Origin: Actinoplanes sp. N902-109
GTDB taxonomy: Bacteria; Actinomycetota; Actinomycetes; Mycobacteriales; Micromonosporaceae
Assembly: GCF_000389965.1 (NCBI RefSeq)
Contig: NC_021191.1
Location: forward strand, 435,501-499,500
Reading direction: 5' to 3'
Length of the DNA: 64,000 nucleotides
This document shows positions 34,847 through 43,509 of the stretch, piece after piece (within the stretch, counting starts at the first letter, position 1; the number at the start of each line of letters is the position of its first letter). The position numbers and the translations under genes are program-made. The notes beneath the pieces were generated by a model that was not told the DNA's origin, ran no database searches, and worked only from the letters and a program-made list of their open reading frames with translations.

Positions 34847-36832
34847 TCAGTCCTCGGACTTGGTGGACTGCATGCCCGACGAGATCAGGTCCATCACCGT
34901 GGAGTCCTGCAGCGTGGTGACGTCACCCAGCGACCGGCGTTCGGCGACGTCCCGCAGCAGCCGCCGCATGATCTTGCCGGACCGGGTCTTGGGCAGCTCG
35001 GGCACCAGCATGATCTGCCGCGGCTTGGCGATCGGGCCCAGCTTCTTGGCCACGTGGTTGCGCAGGTCCTGGATCAGTTGCTCACCCGCGTCGCCCTCGG
35101 TGTCGACGTTGCCGCGCGGGATCGTGAACGCCACGATGGCCTGCCCGGTCGTCGGGTCGGTCGCGCCCACCACCGCTGCCTCGGCCACCGACGGGTGCGA
35201 GACCAGTGCCGACTCGACCTCGGTGGTGGAGATGTTGTGGCCCGAGACCAGCATGACGTCGTCGACCCGGCCCAGCAGCCAGATCGCGCCGTCGTCGTCC
35301 TTCTTGGCGCCGTCACCGGCGAAGTAGATCCAGTCGTCACCGACGCCGGCACCCTTGCCGAAGCGCGACCAGTAGGTGTCGATGAAGCGCTGGTCGTCAC
35401 CCCAGATCGTGCGCAGCATCGACGGCCACGGCTCGCGCAGCACGAGGAAGCCGCCACCGCCGTTGGGCACCGAGCGGGCCTCGTCGTCGATCACGTCGGC
35501 GGAGATGCCGGGCAGCGCCGTCATCGCCGAGCCGGGCTTCGTGCTGGTGACGCCGGGCAGCGGCGAGATCATGATCGAACCCGTCTCGGTCTGCCACCAG
35601 GTGTCCACGACCGGGCAGTTCTCGTGGCCGACGTTCGCCCTGTACCACATCCAGGCCTCGGGGTTGATCGGCTCACCGACGCTGCCCAGGATGCGCAGCG
35701 ACGACAGGTCGTACTTGGCCGGGATGTCGTCGCCCCACTTCATCATGGTGCGGATGAGCGTGGGGGCGGTGTAGAGGATGGTCACCTTGTACTTGTCGAC
35801 GATCTCCCAGAAGCGCCCGCGGTGCGGGGTGTCCGGGGTGCCTTCGTACATGACCTGGGTGGCGCCGTTGGAGAGCGGGCCGTAGACGATGTAGGAGTGC
35901 CCGGTCACCCAGCCGATGTCGGCGGTGCACCAGTACACGTCGGTCTCGGGCTTGAGGTCGAACACGGCGTCGTACGTGAACGACGTCTGGGTCAGGTAGC
36001 CGCCGGTGGTGTGCAGGATGCCCTTCGGCTTACCGGTTGTGCCCGAGGTGTAGAGGATGAACAGCGGGTGCTCGGCGTCGAAGGCCTGTGGCTCGTGCTT
36101 GTCGCCGGCCTGCTCGACGGTCTCGTGCCACCACAGGTCCTTCGCACCCCAGGCGACGTCCTCGCCGGTGCGCCGGACCACCAGCACGTGCTGCACGCTC
36201 GGGCACTGTGCGACGGCCTCGTCGACGGTCGGCTTGAGCGCGGACGGCTTGCCCCGGCGGTAACCCCCGTCGGCGGTGATCACGAGCTTGGCGTCGGCGT
36301 CCTGGATGCGGGTGCTCAGCGCGTCGACCGAGAACCCGCCGAAGACCACGCTGTGGGTGGCGCCGATCCGGGCGCAGGCCAGCATCGCGACCGCGGCCTC
36401 GGGGATCATCGGCAGGTAGATCGCGACCCGGTCGCCGGCGGTCACGCCGAGTTCGGTCAGCGTGTTGGCCGCCTGGCTGACGCTCTTGAGCAGGTCGGCG
36501 TACGTGATGGTGCGGGTGTCGCCGGGCTCGCCCTCCCAGTGGATCGCGACCTTGTCGCCGTGCCCGGCCTCGACGTGCCGGTCCACGCAGTTGTACGCGA
36601 TGTTCAGCTCGCCGCCGACGAACCACTTGGCGAACGGCGGGTTGGACCAGTCGAGCACCTGCTGCCACGGCTTGGCCCAGCTGAGCCGCTTGGCCTGCTG
36701 CTCCCAGAAGCCCTCGCGGTCCGCGCTCGCGGCGTCGTAGGCCTCGGCCTTGACGTTGGCGTTCGCGGCGAGGTCGGCGGGCGGCGGGAACTGCCGCGTC
36801 TCCGAATACAGGTTCTCCAGCGTCTCACTCAT
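34847..36832 (-). CDS. acsA: Acetyl-CoA synthetase (AMP-forming)
   Basis: This enzyme activates acetate with ATP and CoA to acetyl-CoA via acetyl-AMP. The P-loop-like YTSGTTGKPKG, the TWWQTETGSIMI motif and the C-terminal PKTRSGKIMRR are present. K620 in that last motif is the catalytic lysine, whose acetylation switches off Acs in many bacteria. The ATG at 36832 (661 residues, normal) follows AGAGGAG at eight bases. The longer frame to 36997 lies in the divergent promoter region. It faces the Fic-like gene. Confidence 0.96.
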   Translation of the reverse strand: MSETLENLYSETRQFPPPADLAANANVKAEAYDAASADREGFWEQQAKRLSWAKPWQQVLDWSNPPFAKWFVGGELNIAYNCVDRHVEAGHGDKVAIHWEGEPGDTRTITYADLLKSVSQAANTLTELGVTAGDRVAIYLPMIPEAAVAMLACARIGATHSVVFGGFSVDALSTRIQDADAKLVITADGGYRRGKPSALKPTVDEAVAQCPSVQHVLVVRRTGEDVAWGAKDLWWHETVEQAGDKHEPQAFDAEHPLFILYTSGTTGKPKGILHTTGGYLTQTSFTYDAVFDLKPETDVYWCTADIGWVTGHSYIVYGPLSNGATQVMYEGTPDTPHRGRFWEIVDKYKVTILYTAPTLIRTMMKWGDDIPAKYDLSSLRILGSVGEPINPEAWMWYRANVGHENCPVVDTWWQTETGSIMISPLPGVTSTKPGSAMTALPGISADVIDDEARSVPNGGGGFLVLREPWPSMLRTIWGDDQRFIDTYWSRFGKGAGVGDDWIYFAGDGAKKDDDGAIWLLGRVDDVMLVSGHNISTTEVESALVSHPSVAEAAVVGATDPTTGQAIVAFTIPRGNVDTEGDAGEQLIQDLRNHVAKKLGPIAKPRQIMLVPELPKTRSGKIMRRLLRDVAERRSLGDVTTLQDSTVMDLISSGMQSTKSED

Positions 36833-37032
36833 GAGGGCGGCTCCTCTGCTCTGTTGTGTGCACACTAGTTGCGCCCGTTGCCCCGGGGCCACCCGTGCTC
36901 GTCCTGCGCGCTGAGTGGCGGACAGTGCGCGCCGACCGGGCAGATGCTGATCGGTTCTGCGCGAATCTTGCCACTTCCGAGCCTGAATGCGCAGCATATG
37001 TTTCGGCTCTTTTTCCCCGCTACGGTAGTCGC

Positions 37033-37776
37033 GTGACCGAGGATCCCCTGGCCCCCCTGCTTGCGTTGACGGGCGTCGAAGCCGCTTTCGCCGAGGCCCG
37101 CGACCGGGTCGATGATGCCCTGCGGCACCCGGCGTTGCGCCGCAAGGGCGGCCAGGTCGCCGCCGAGGTGGGCCTGCGCGCCGCCGTGGCCAGCGCCGCC
37201 CTGGAAGATCACCGCTTCGAGCTCGCCGAGGTGCGGGCCGGCACGGTCACCGATCCGGTGGTGCAGGGGGCGCTGCGGGTGTCCGAGGCGCTGGGCGGGC
37301 TGACCGACCTGTGGCCGCGGGCGCCCCGGCAGGTGCTGGCCCGTTTGCACGTCCTGGCCGCCCGCGGTGCGGTGGCCGAGCCCGACCTCGGCCGGTTGAC
37401 CGCCGGTGCCGACCGCATCGATGCGCTGGCCCGGCTCGTCGCCGGCAACGAACGCACCCCACCGCTGCTGCTGGCCGCCATCGTGCACGCCGAGCTGCTC
37501 ACGCTGCGTCCGTTCGCGGGTCCGGCAGGCGTCGTGGCCCGGGCCGCGGCGCGGCTCACGCTTGTCGCCCGCGGCTTCGACGCCCGCGGTCTGGTCGGTG
37601 TCGAGCGTGGGCACCTGGCCCGCGAGCCCGAGTACGTCGGCTCGGTGAACGCTTATGCGACCGGCACTCCCGACGGCGTACGGTCATGGTTGCGGCACTG
37701 CGCAGCGGCCGTCACCATCGGTGCGGAGGAAATCCCGCAGATCGGCGATGCGGTCCTTACACCCTCAGGTGGCTGA
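37033..37776 (+). CDS. Fic-like protein with degenerate active site
   Basis: This 247-residue helical protein has a central segment, HAELLTLRPFAGPAGVVAR, that aligns with the Fic core (H-x-F-x-D/E-G-N-G-R-x-x-R). The catalytic His is Arg (R159) and the Asn-Gly-Arg is Ala-Gly-Val, so AMP transfer by the known mechanism is not expected. A segment SAALED near residue 53 resembles the inhibitory S-x3-E helix of Fic proteins. I chose GTG 37033: a TACGGT element lies just seven bases upstream, hinting at a leaderless message, and earlier codons are not conserved. It is divergent from acsA and 12 bases upstream of the PH-domain gene. Confidence 0.65.
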   Translation: MTEDPLAPLLALTGVEAAFAEARDRVDDALRHPALRRKGGQVAAEVGLRAAVASAALEDHRFELAEVRAGTVTDPVVQGALRVSEALGGLTDLWPRAPRQVLARLHVLAARGAVAEPDLGRLTAGADRIDALARLVAGNERTPPLLLAAIVHAELLTLRPFAGPAGVVARAAARLTLVARGFDARGLVGVERGHLAREPEYVGSVNAYATGTPDGVRSWLRHCAAAVTIGAEEIPQIGDAVLTPSGG

Positions 37777-37788
37777 GATACTCGGCTG

Positions 37789-38262
37789 ATGGATGACGAC
37801 TGGGTGCGCCCGTACTCGCCCGGCACCGGCCGCTGGCTCGTCATCGGCTGGGAGGCGGTGTCGTTCGCCCTGCTCGCGTGGGCCAGCATCGGGCTCTTCC
37901 ATCTGGCTGGTGTCGGTGTGCACATCCTGGCCATGGTGACCGCGGCGGTCTGGGTGGTGGCCGGCTGGCGGATCCTCGAGATGGGCGTCTACGTGCGCCC
38001 GGCCGGGCTGCAGATCCGCGGCCTGCTGCGCTCGCGCACGCTGCGCTGGGACGAGATAGCGCACGTACGGCTGCACCGGCACACCAACAAGATCGGCCGC
38101 TGGGAGATCGAGGGTGGCCTGACCGTGCTGATCGAGCGCCGCGACGGTTCGATGGTCAACACCGAGCTGTGGGCCCAGGGCATCGACTTCCACGGCCGGC
38201 CGCACGCCTTCAAAGAGGTCTATCACTATCTGCGCGAGCGGCACCTCGCCGCGTCGGCATAA
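37789..38262 (+). CDS. Small PH-domain-like membrane protein
   Basis: This 157-residue protein has two N-terminal transmembrane helices (about residues 15-37 and 42-62) and a cytosolic domain of about 90 residues. In that domain GVYVRPAGLQIRG and RTLRWDEIAHVRL match bacterial PH-like domains. The function of such proteins is unclear. The ATG starts 12 bases after the Fic-like gene, so the two probably share a message, ending at the hairpin at 38267. Confidence 0.75.
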   Translation: MDDDWVRPYSPGTGRWLVIGWEAVSFALLAWASIGLFHLAGVGVHILAMVTAAVWVVAGWRILEMGVYVRPAGLQIRGLLRSRTLRWDEIAHVRLHRHTNKIGRWEIEGGLTVLIERRDGSMVNTELWAQGIDFHGRPHAFKEVYHYLRERHLAASA

Positions 38263-38266
38263 GGAC

Positions 38267-38288
38267 GGCGCCTCACTGGTGAGGCGCC
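38267..38288. terminator. Hairpin between the convergent PH-domain and HAD genes
   Basis: A 9-bp perfect stem (GGCGCCTCA / TGAGGCGCC) with loop CTGG starts five bases after the stop of the PH-domain gene. The 202 bases from here to the HAD stop hold nothing else that I can identify. Confidence 0.7.
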
Positions 38289-38490
38289 GCCGCTTTGCGC
38301 GTCCGACCGGGTTATCAGGCGTGCACCTGGGTCGTTGTCGGCAGTCCCGCCGGAAGTCCGGTGGGTGCCGCCGCAACGTGCCTGCCGTGGCTGATCGCGC
38401 GTGGGTTCCCGGTGGCCGTGCACGGATCCCGTTGACGGGGTTCCGCTCCTTCTTTCTACGCCGCCGGTTCCTTGATCACCAGGGCAAATG

Positions 38491-39354
38491 CTACTTACCG
38501 TGGTTAGTCAGACGCTTGGCATTCACCGGGCTTAATGCGACATCGGCCCTGGTGCGGCGGTGCCGGCCGTAGATCGCCATGCCGATCGCCACACCCACGC
38601 CGACGCCCAGCGCCGCGGCGGCCACGGGCACCGCTGGGCGCTCGCGCAACCGCCGGCCCAGCGGAATGGGGTGGCGGAACTCCAGGACCGGCCACTGGTT
38701 CTCCAGCGCGACCCGGCGCAGGCCCCGATCCGGGTTGACCACGCTCGGATGCCCGACCGCCGTCAGCAGCGGGAGATCACTGCTGGAGTCCGAGTAGGCG
38801 TAGCAGTCGGCCAGGTCGTAGCCGCGCTGGCCGGCCAGCTCCTGCACGCCGATGACCTTGCTCGGGCCCGCGGCGTAGAACTCGACCTCGCCGCTGTAGC
38901 GCCCGTCCACGATGCCCATCCGGGTCGCGATGATGTCGGTGACCCCGAGCAGCGCGCCGATCGGGCGGACCATCTCGTCACCGGATGCGGACACCAGCAC
39001 GACGTCGCGGCCCGCGGCCTGGTGCTCGGCGATGAGGGCGGCTGCTTCGGCGTACACATAAGGATTGATCAGCTCTTGCAGCGCCTCGGCGACAATCTGC
39101 TGGACCTGCTCGACCTTCCACCCCTTGCAGAGCGCGGCGAGGTAGTCGCGGGTGCGGGCCATCGTCTGCTCGTCGGTGCCGCCCAGCCGGAACATGAGCT
39201 GGGCATAGGCGGACTTGACGACGTCACGCCGGCTGATCAGCCCATCGCGATAGAAGGGCCGTCCGAAGGCCAGCGCGCTGGACTTGGCGATGACGGTCTT
39301 GTCGAGGTCGAAGAATGCGGCGCTCTGGCCCACGGGCCGAAAGTGTAGCCGCAT
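38491..39354 (-). CDS. HAD-IB family phosphatase, SerB-like, membrane-anchored
   Basis: This 287-residue protein is a haloacid dehalogenase superfamily member. Motif I is FFDLDKTVI (catalytic Asp16 and Asp18), motif II VSASGDE, and the DSSSDLPLL region is motif IV. The subfamily resembles the conserved actinobacterial protein next to ssd (Rv3661 in M. tuberculosis, from memory). A hydrophobic C-terminal segment (VPVAAAALGVGVGVAIGMAI) is a likely membrane anchor. I chose the ATG 39354 (MRLHFRPVGQS) after GAAGG. The 5' extension to 39477 is not conserved. It is probably a small-phosphomonoester phosphatase; the substrate is unknown. Confidence 0.85.
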   Translation of the reverse strand: MRLHFRPVGQSAAFFDLDKTVIAKSSALAFGRPFYRDGLISRRDVVKSAYAQLMFRLGGTDEQTMARTRDYLAALCKGWKVEQVQQIVAEALQELINPYVYAEAAALIAEHQAAGRDVVLVSASGDEMVRPIGALLGVTDIIATRMGIVDGRYSGEVEFYAAGPSKVIGVQELAGQRGYDLADCYAYSDSSSDLPLLTAVGHPSVVNPDRGLRRVALENQWPVLEFRHPIPLGRRLRERPAVPVAAAALGVGVGVAIGMAIYGRHRRTRADVALSPVNAKRLTNHGK

Positions 39355-39676
39355 CGCGCCTTCGGTGACGCTGGGTACTCGACGGTTGAGCGCTACTGAG
39401 GCATGCTTGTGGTGCGACTGGTATTCATGTTGCCTGTTCCGCCTGAGTCTCTCGGTGGTCGCGCCCCCCGCGATCATCGGGGCAGATTCGGCTCGACCCC
39501 CCCGGAGCCGAATCCAGGACGGCCCCCGTCACCCCCTGACGGGGGTCGTTCCCTTTGTCCAGCGCCTCAGGCCGGCCGAGCACACCGGCCAGCGCTTCAG
39601 GCCGGCCCAGCGCACCGGCGGCGCCTCAGGCCGGCCGGGCGCCGCGCAGGCCGGTGCCTTGGGAGGGCTCAGCCCT
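39355..39676. repeat. Intergenic region with a 30-bp tandem repeat
   Basis: These 322 bases separate the HAD and STAS genes. Positions 39561-39640 hold about 2.7 copies of a 30-bp unit (starting AGCGCCTCAGGCCGGCC at 39561 and, with small changes, at 39591 and 39621). The rest is GC-rich and has no convincing gene. The promoter of the HAD gene must be near 39355-39420. Confidence 0.8.
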
Positions 39677-40036
39677 TCACGTGCCGCTGGCCTGGCTCAG
39701 CCCCGCTGCGGGCTGCTCCTGCTCCGGCATGCCGAACAGCTCTTCGAGACCGGTCACGGCCAACACCCGGCGGAAGTCGTTGCTCGGGTTGGTCACCCGG
39801 AACCGGCAGCCCACCTCGGTGGCCGCGTGATAGCCCTCGATGAGCGCGCCGAGCCCGGTCGAGTCGATGAACGTCGCGCCGGCCAGATCGACGCGCAACT
39901 CGGGCGGGGACGCCGCCGCCACCGTGTCGCGGATGCTCTGCGCAACCTCGTCGGAGTTGGAGAAGTCGATCTCGCCCAGCACGGTCACGGTAGCCGTGCC
40001 GTCCTCGCCGAGGGCGCTCTGGATCGGGATCCCCAT
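39677..40036 (-). CDS. STAS-domain anti-sigma factor antagonist
   Basis: This 119-residue SpoIIAA/RsbV-type protein has the phosphorylation segment TFIDSTGLGALIEG, with S59 the likely switch site. Such proteins bind anti-sigma kinases and free the sigma factor. I chose ATG 40036 (MGIPIQS), with GGAG five bases upstream; the longer frame adds 35 non-conserved residues. No kinase or sigma gene adjoins it, so its partner is encoded elsewhere. It is divergent from ssd. Confidence 0.87.
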   Translation of the reverse strand: MGIPIQSALGEDGTATVTVLGEIDFSNSDEVAQSIRDTVAAASPPELRVDLAGATFIDSTGLGALIEGYHAATEVGCRFRVTNPSNDFRRVLAVTGLEELFGMPEQEQPAAGLSQASGT

Positions 40037-40245
40037 GCCAACTCCATTGGTCGTGTCAGCAACAACATACCCAACAACCGGCCCGAGCACCCGCTCGCTC
40101 CCGAGTAGCACATCGGCATGGCCACGTGCGGTGTTGTCCACACCTCTTCGAGTTGTCCACAGCCCGCATGATCAGCAGTTGAACGGTCGTCGCCGGATTG
40201 GCCACGGTGGGTGCCCCACAGCCCCGTCGTCCGCTGGAGACCGAC

Positions 40246-41328
40246 ATGGCCGATTCTTCCCACCGTCCGTTGCCGTTGCTCGTCACCGGTGATCCCGACC
40301 TGCTCGACGACCTGGTGCGGCTTGCCGCCGCCGGGGGCACCGAGCTCGACGTGGCCCCCGACCCGGCCGCCGCCCGGTCGCGCTGGTCCTACGCGCCGGC
40401 CGTGCTGGTCGGCGCCGATCAGGCCGCCGCCTGCCTGCTCGCGGGGCTGCCCCGGCGGCGGCGGCTGATCCTCGCCGGGAGTGCCCCGGCCATCGACCCG
40501 GCCTGGGAGCTCGCCGGCCAGCTCGGCGCCGAGCACATCGCCCTGCTGCCCGAGGCCGAGCCCTGGCTGGTCGACCGGTTCGCCGAGGCGGCCCAGCCAC
40601 CGACCGCCGGCCGGGCTGTCGCGGTGCTCGGCGGCCGGGGCGGCGCCGGGGCGAGCACGCTGGCCGGCGGGCTCGCCGTCACCGCCGTCGGGCTCGGTCT
40701 GCGCACCCTGCTGCTCGACGCCGACCCGCTCGGTGGTGGGCTCGATCTGATTCTCGGCTGGGAACGCCGAGCCGGGCTGCGCTGGGCCGCCGTGGCCGAG
40801 TCGGGCGGCGACTTCGCGGCGCCCGCGTTGCTCGGGGCGCTGCCGCAGCACGGTGACCTGGTGCTGCTGTCGTTCGCCCGGGACGAGCTGCTCGCGGTGC
40901 CGGTGGAGGCGATGGCGGCCGCCCTGGCGGCGGCTCGCAACCAGCGCGACCTGACGGTGATCGACGTGCCGCGACGCCTCGACGACGCGGCGACGCTCGC
41001 GCTGCAGTCGGCCGACCAGGCGCTGCTCATCGTGCCGGCCGAGGTCCGGGCGGTGGCCGCGGCGGCCCGGGTCGCCGCGATCGCCCGCCTGCACTGCGCC
41101 GATCTGCGCGTCGTCGTGCGCGGCCCGGCACCCGGGCGCCTCAAACCGGGCATGGTGGCGCGGTCCCTCGGCCTGGAGCTGGCCGGTGTGCTGCGACCCG
41201 AGCACGAGTTGCGCCGTGATCTCGAACACGGGTCCGCCCCGGCCCAGTCCGGCCGCGGCCCGCTCGCCGACCTCTGCCGCGAGCTGATCACCAACCTGAC
41301 CGGTGCCGCCCACAGGGACGCGGCATGA
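40246..41328 (+). CDS. ssd: CpaE/Ssd-type MinD-like ATPase of the tad locus
   Basis: This 360-residue protein is the first gene of the tad operon. An N-terminal receiver-like region (1-120) is followed by a MinD/ParA-like ATPase domain with the variant P-loop GRGGAGAST (130-138), where the usual lysines are Arg and Ala. This variant is typical of actinobacterial CpaE homologues, which place the pilus machine and, as Ssd in mycobacteria, affect septation. The start is ATG 40246 with GGAGA upstream; the TTG-started frame from 40198 is less likely. The stop overlaps the tadA ATG. Confidence 0.88.
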   Translation: MADSSHRPLPLLVTGDPDLLDDLVRLAAAGGTELDVAPDPAAARSRWSYAPAVLVGADQAAACLLAGLPRRRRLILAGSAPAIDPAWELAGQLGAEHIALLPEAEPWLVDRFAEAAQPPTAGRAVAVLGGRGGAGASTLAGGLAVTAVGLGLRTLLLDADPLGGGLDLILGWERRAGLRWAAVAESGGDFAAPALLGALPQHGDLVLLSFARDELLAVPVEAMAAALAAARNQRDLTVIDVPRRLDDAATLALQSADQALLIVPAEVRAVAAAARVAAIARLHCADLRVVVRGPAPGRLKPGMVARSLGLELAGVLRPEHELRRDLEHGSAPAQSGRGPLADLCRELITNLTGAAHRDAA

Positions 41329-42500
41329 CCATGACGCTCGCGGAACGGGTGCGGCGCTACATGGCCGAGGAGGGCAGCGAGGCGACACCGGCGGCGCTTG
41401 CCACCGCGGTGCGGCACGAGGCCGAGTCGGCGGTGCTCGGGGACACCGCAGTGCTGCGGCTGGCCGGCCGGATGCGCGACGAGCTGGTCGGGGCCGGCCC
41501 GCTGGCACCCCTGCTCGACGATCCAGCGGTCACCGACGTGCTGGTGAACAGCCAGGAAGTGTGGGTCGACCGGGGGCAGGGGCTGCACCGCGCCGCCGTG
41601 GAGCTGGGCAGCCCGGAGGACGTGCGACGGCTGGCCCAGCGGCTCGCCGCCGCCTGCGGGCGCCGGCTCGACGACGGGATGCCGTATGCCGACGCCCGGC
41701 TGCCCGACGGCACCCGGCTGCATGCGGTGCTGCCACCCGTCGCCCCGGGCGGGCCCTGTCTGTCGCTGCGGACGTTCCGGCAACGCCCGTTCACCGTCGC
41801 GGATCTGGTCGAGCAGGGCACTGTGCCACCGGCCCTGGCGGCAGTGCTCGAGGCGGTGGTGGCGGCCCGGCTGGCGTACCTGGTGACGGGTGGCACCGGT
41901 TCGGGGAAGACCACGTTGCTGGCCACGCTACTGGGGCTCGTACCGGCGACCGAGCGGATCGTGCTGGTGGAGGACGCCACCGAGCTGCGACCGGTGCACC
42001 CGCACGTCGTGGCGTTGCAGGCGCGCACGGCCAACGTGGAAGGTGCGGGTGCCGTCACCCTGACCGACCTGGTACGCCAGGCCCTGCGGATGCGCCCGGA
42101 CCGGTTGGTGGTCGGCGAGTGCCGCGGCGCGGAGATCGCGGATCTGCTGACCGCGCTGAACACCGGTCACGACGGCGGCGCGGGCACGCTGCACGCGAAC
42201 GCGCCCGGCGATGTGCCCGCCCGGCTCGAGGCGCTCGGCATGCTCGGTGGCCTGCCCCGGGCGGCCCTGCATGCGCAGATCGGCGCCGCGTTGCAGGTGA
42301 TCCTGCACCTCCGGCGCATTCCGCGGGGCCGGGTGCTGGAGTCGATCGGCATGCTCGTGCCGGCCGGGGAGCAGCGCTTGACCACGGTCGTGCCGGCCTG
42401 GCAGCGGGGCCGGGGCGTGGGGCCCGGTTCGGCGGTCCTCGCCCGGCTCCTGAGCGAGCGCGGCGTCGCGGTGCCCCCTGTGCTGGGCGCACAGCGATGA
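41325..42500 (+). CDS. tadA: TadA/CpaF secretion ATPase
   Basis: This 391-residue hexameric ATPase drives Flp pilus assembly. Walker A GGTGSGKTT is at 189-197, and the Walker B-like RPDRLVVGECRGAE at 257-270 contains the catalytic Glu. The His-box region follows (GTLHANAPGDVPARLE). The N-terminal domain is typical for the actinobacterial helicase-linked secretion ATPases. The ATG overlaps the ssd stop as ATGA, and its own TGA overlaps tadB. Confidence 0.93.
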   Translation: MTMTLAERVRRYMAEEGSEATPAALATAVRHEAESAVLGDTAVLRLAGRMRDELVGAGPLAPLLDDPAVTDVLVNSQEVWVDRGQGLHRAAVELGSPEDVRRLAQRLAAACGRRLDDGMPYADARLPDGTRLHAVLPPVAPGGPCLSLRTFRQRPFTVADLVEQGTVPPALAAVLEAVVAARLAYLVTGGTGSGKTTLLATLLGLVPATERIVLVEDATELRPVHPHVVALQARTANVEGAGAVTLTDLVRQALRMRPDRLVVGECRGAEIADLLTALNTGHDGGAGTLHANAPGDVPARLEALGMLGGLPRAALHAQIGAALQVILHLRRIPRGRVLESIGMLVPAGEQRLTTVVPAWQRGRGVGPGSAVLARLLSERGVAVPPVLGAQR

Positions 42501-43330
42501 ACGCCCTGCGGTTCGGCGGTGGCCTTCTGCTGCTGGCGGCGTTGGTCCTGGTCCTGCCGCTCTCGGTGGGGCTGGAACGCCTCGGCGACCGGCCGGTGCC
42601 CCGGCTCCGGCTGCCCAGCATGACCGAGGTGCGGCAGGTGGCGGTGCGCTCGCGCCGGTGGTTCCTGGCGGCGACCACCGTGCTCGTCGCGACGGCGGCG
42701 TTCCTGCTCGGTGGTCCGGTGGCGGCGGCGGTCGGCTCTCTTCACGCGGTCCTGCTCGCCCGTGGCTTCGTCCAGCACGCGCGGACCCAGCTGCGGGCCG
42801 CCCAGCGTGCCCGAGCCCTGGACGACCTGGGCGCCCTGGCCGCCGATCTGCGCGCCGGCGCCCGGGCCGGCATCGCTCCCGTCGGTGCCGGGAAAGGCAT
42901 TGCCCCCATCGGTGCCCACTCAGGCATCGCCCCCATCGGGGCTCACCCCGGCACCGCCGCCATCGGGGCTCACCCCGGCATCGCGCCCATCGGCGGGCGG
43001 CTGGGCGAGCTCACCTCGGCTGCCGAGCGGCTGGCCGAGCGGATCGGCGCTCCCACCGCGGACCTCATCGAGCGGATCGAGGCGGACGCCCGCGCCGCCG
43101 ACCGGGGCCGGGCGAGGGCCGACGCGGAATCCGCGGGCACCCGGGCCACGGCGGTGCTGCTGACGTTCCTGCCGGTCGGTGGCTTGGCGATCGGGTACGG
43201 CATCGGCGCCGACCCCTTGCACGTCCTGCTGCACACGCCGGTGGGCGCCGCGTGCGCCATCGCCGCGGCCCTGCTCCAGGCGACCGGGGTGTTCTGGGCC
43301 GGCCGCCTCACCGGAGGGCCGGTCGCATGA
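42497..43330 (+). CDS. tadB: TadB inner-membrane platform protein with nonapeptide repeat
   Basis: This 277-residue membrane platform protein of the tad pilus has an N-terminal helix pair (about 5-25 and 55-90) and a C-terminal helix pair (about 215-265) flanking a cytosolic T2SF-like domain. In the middle of that domain, residues 125-169 are five copies of a 9-residue unit (such as GIAPIGAHP), absent from ordinary TadB proteins as I know them. The ATG overlaps the tadA stop, and the stop overlaps the following small gene, so the whole block is translationally coupled. Confidence 0.85.
   Translation: MNALRFGGGLLLLAALVLVLPLSVGLERLGDRPVPRLRLPSMTEVRQVAVRSRRWFLAATTVLVATAAFLLGGPVAAAVGSLHAVLLARGFVQHARTQLRAAQRARALDDLGALAADLRAGARAGIAPVGAGKGIAPIGAHSGIAPIGAHPGTAAIGAHPGIAPIGGRLGELTSAAERLAERIGAPTADLIERIEADARAADRGRARADAESAGTRATAVLLTFLPVGGLAIGYGIGADPLHVLLHTPVGAACAIAAALLQATGVFWAGRLTGGPVA
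42869..43003 (+). repeat. Five in-frame 27-bp repeats inside tadB
   Basis: Units begin at 42869, 42896, 42923, 42950 and 42977, each of 27 bp with small changes (for example GGCATCGCCCCCATCGGGGC). The reading frame is kept, so gain or loss of units would only lengthen or shorten the TadB cytosolic domain. Confidence 0.9.
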
Positions 43331-43509
43331 CGACGCCCGCGTGCGGTGCGGAGGCCGTTCTGCGCCCCGGCGGTCCGGTGCGGGTCCCGCTGGAGCCCTG
43401 CTGCGTCGCCACGTTGCTGCGGGCGCTCCGGGAGCCGGACGTGCGCTGCCCGCGCCTGGTGCAGATGACGGCTCGGCGGCCGCATCCCGATCTCAAGAAG
43501 GCAGCATGA
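43327..43509 (+). CDS. Small 60-residue coupled gene between tadB and tadC
   Basis: This short open frame starts at an ATG that overlaps the tadB stop (ATGA) and ends at a TGA that overlaps the tadC start (ATGA). It therefore fills the tadB-tadC interval exactly. The product is 60 residues, basic at the C-terminus, with four cysteines (C6, C25, C26, C41) and no signal peptide or membrane helix. I do not recognise it. Coupling on both sides is strong evidence that it is translated. The alternative is that it is only a spacer that keeps ribosomes moving from tadB to tadC. Confidence 0.65.
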   Translation: MTTPACGAEAVLRPGGPVRVPLEPCCVATLLRALREPDVRCPRLVQMTARRPHPDLKKAA

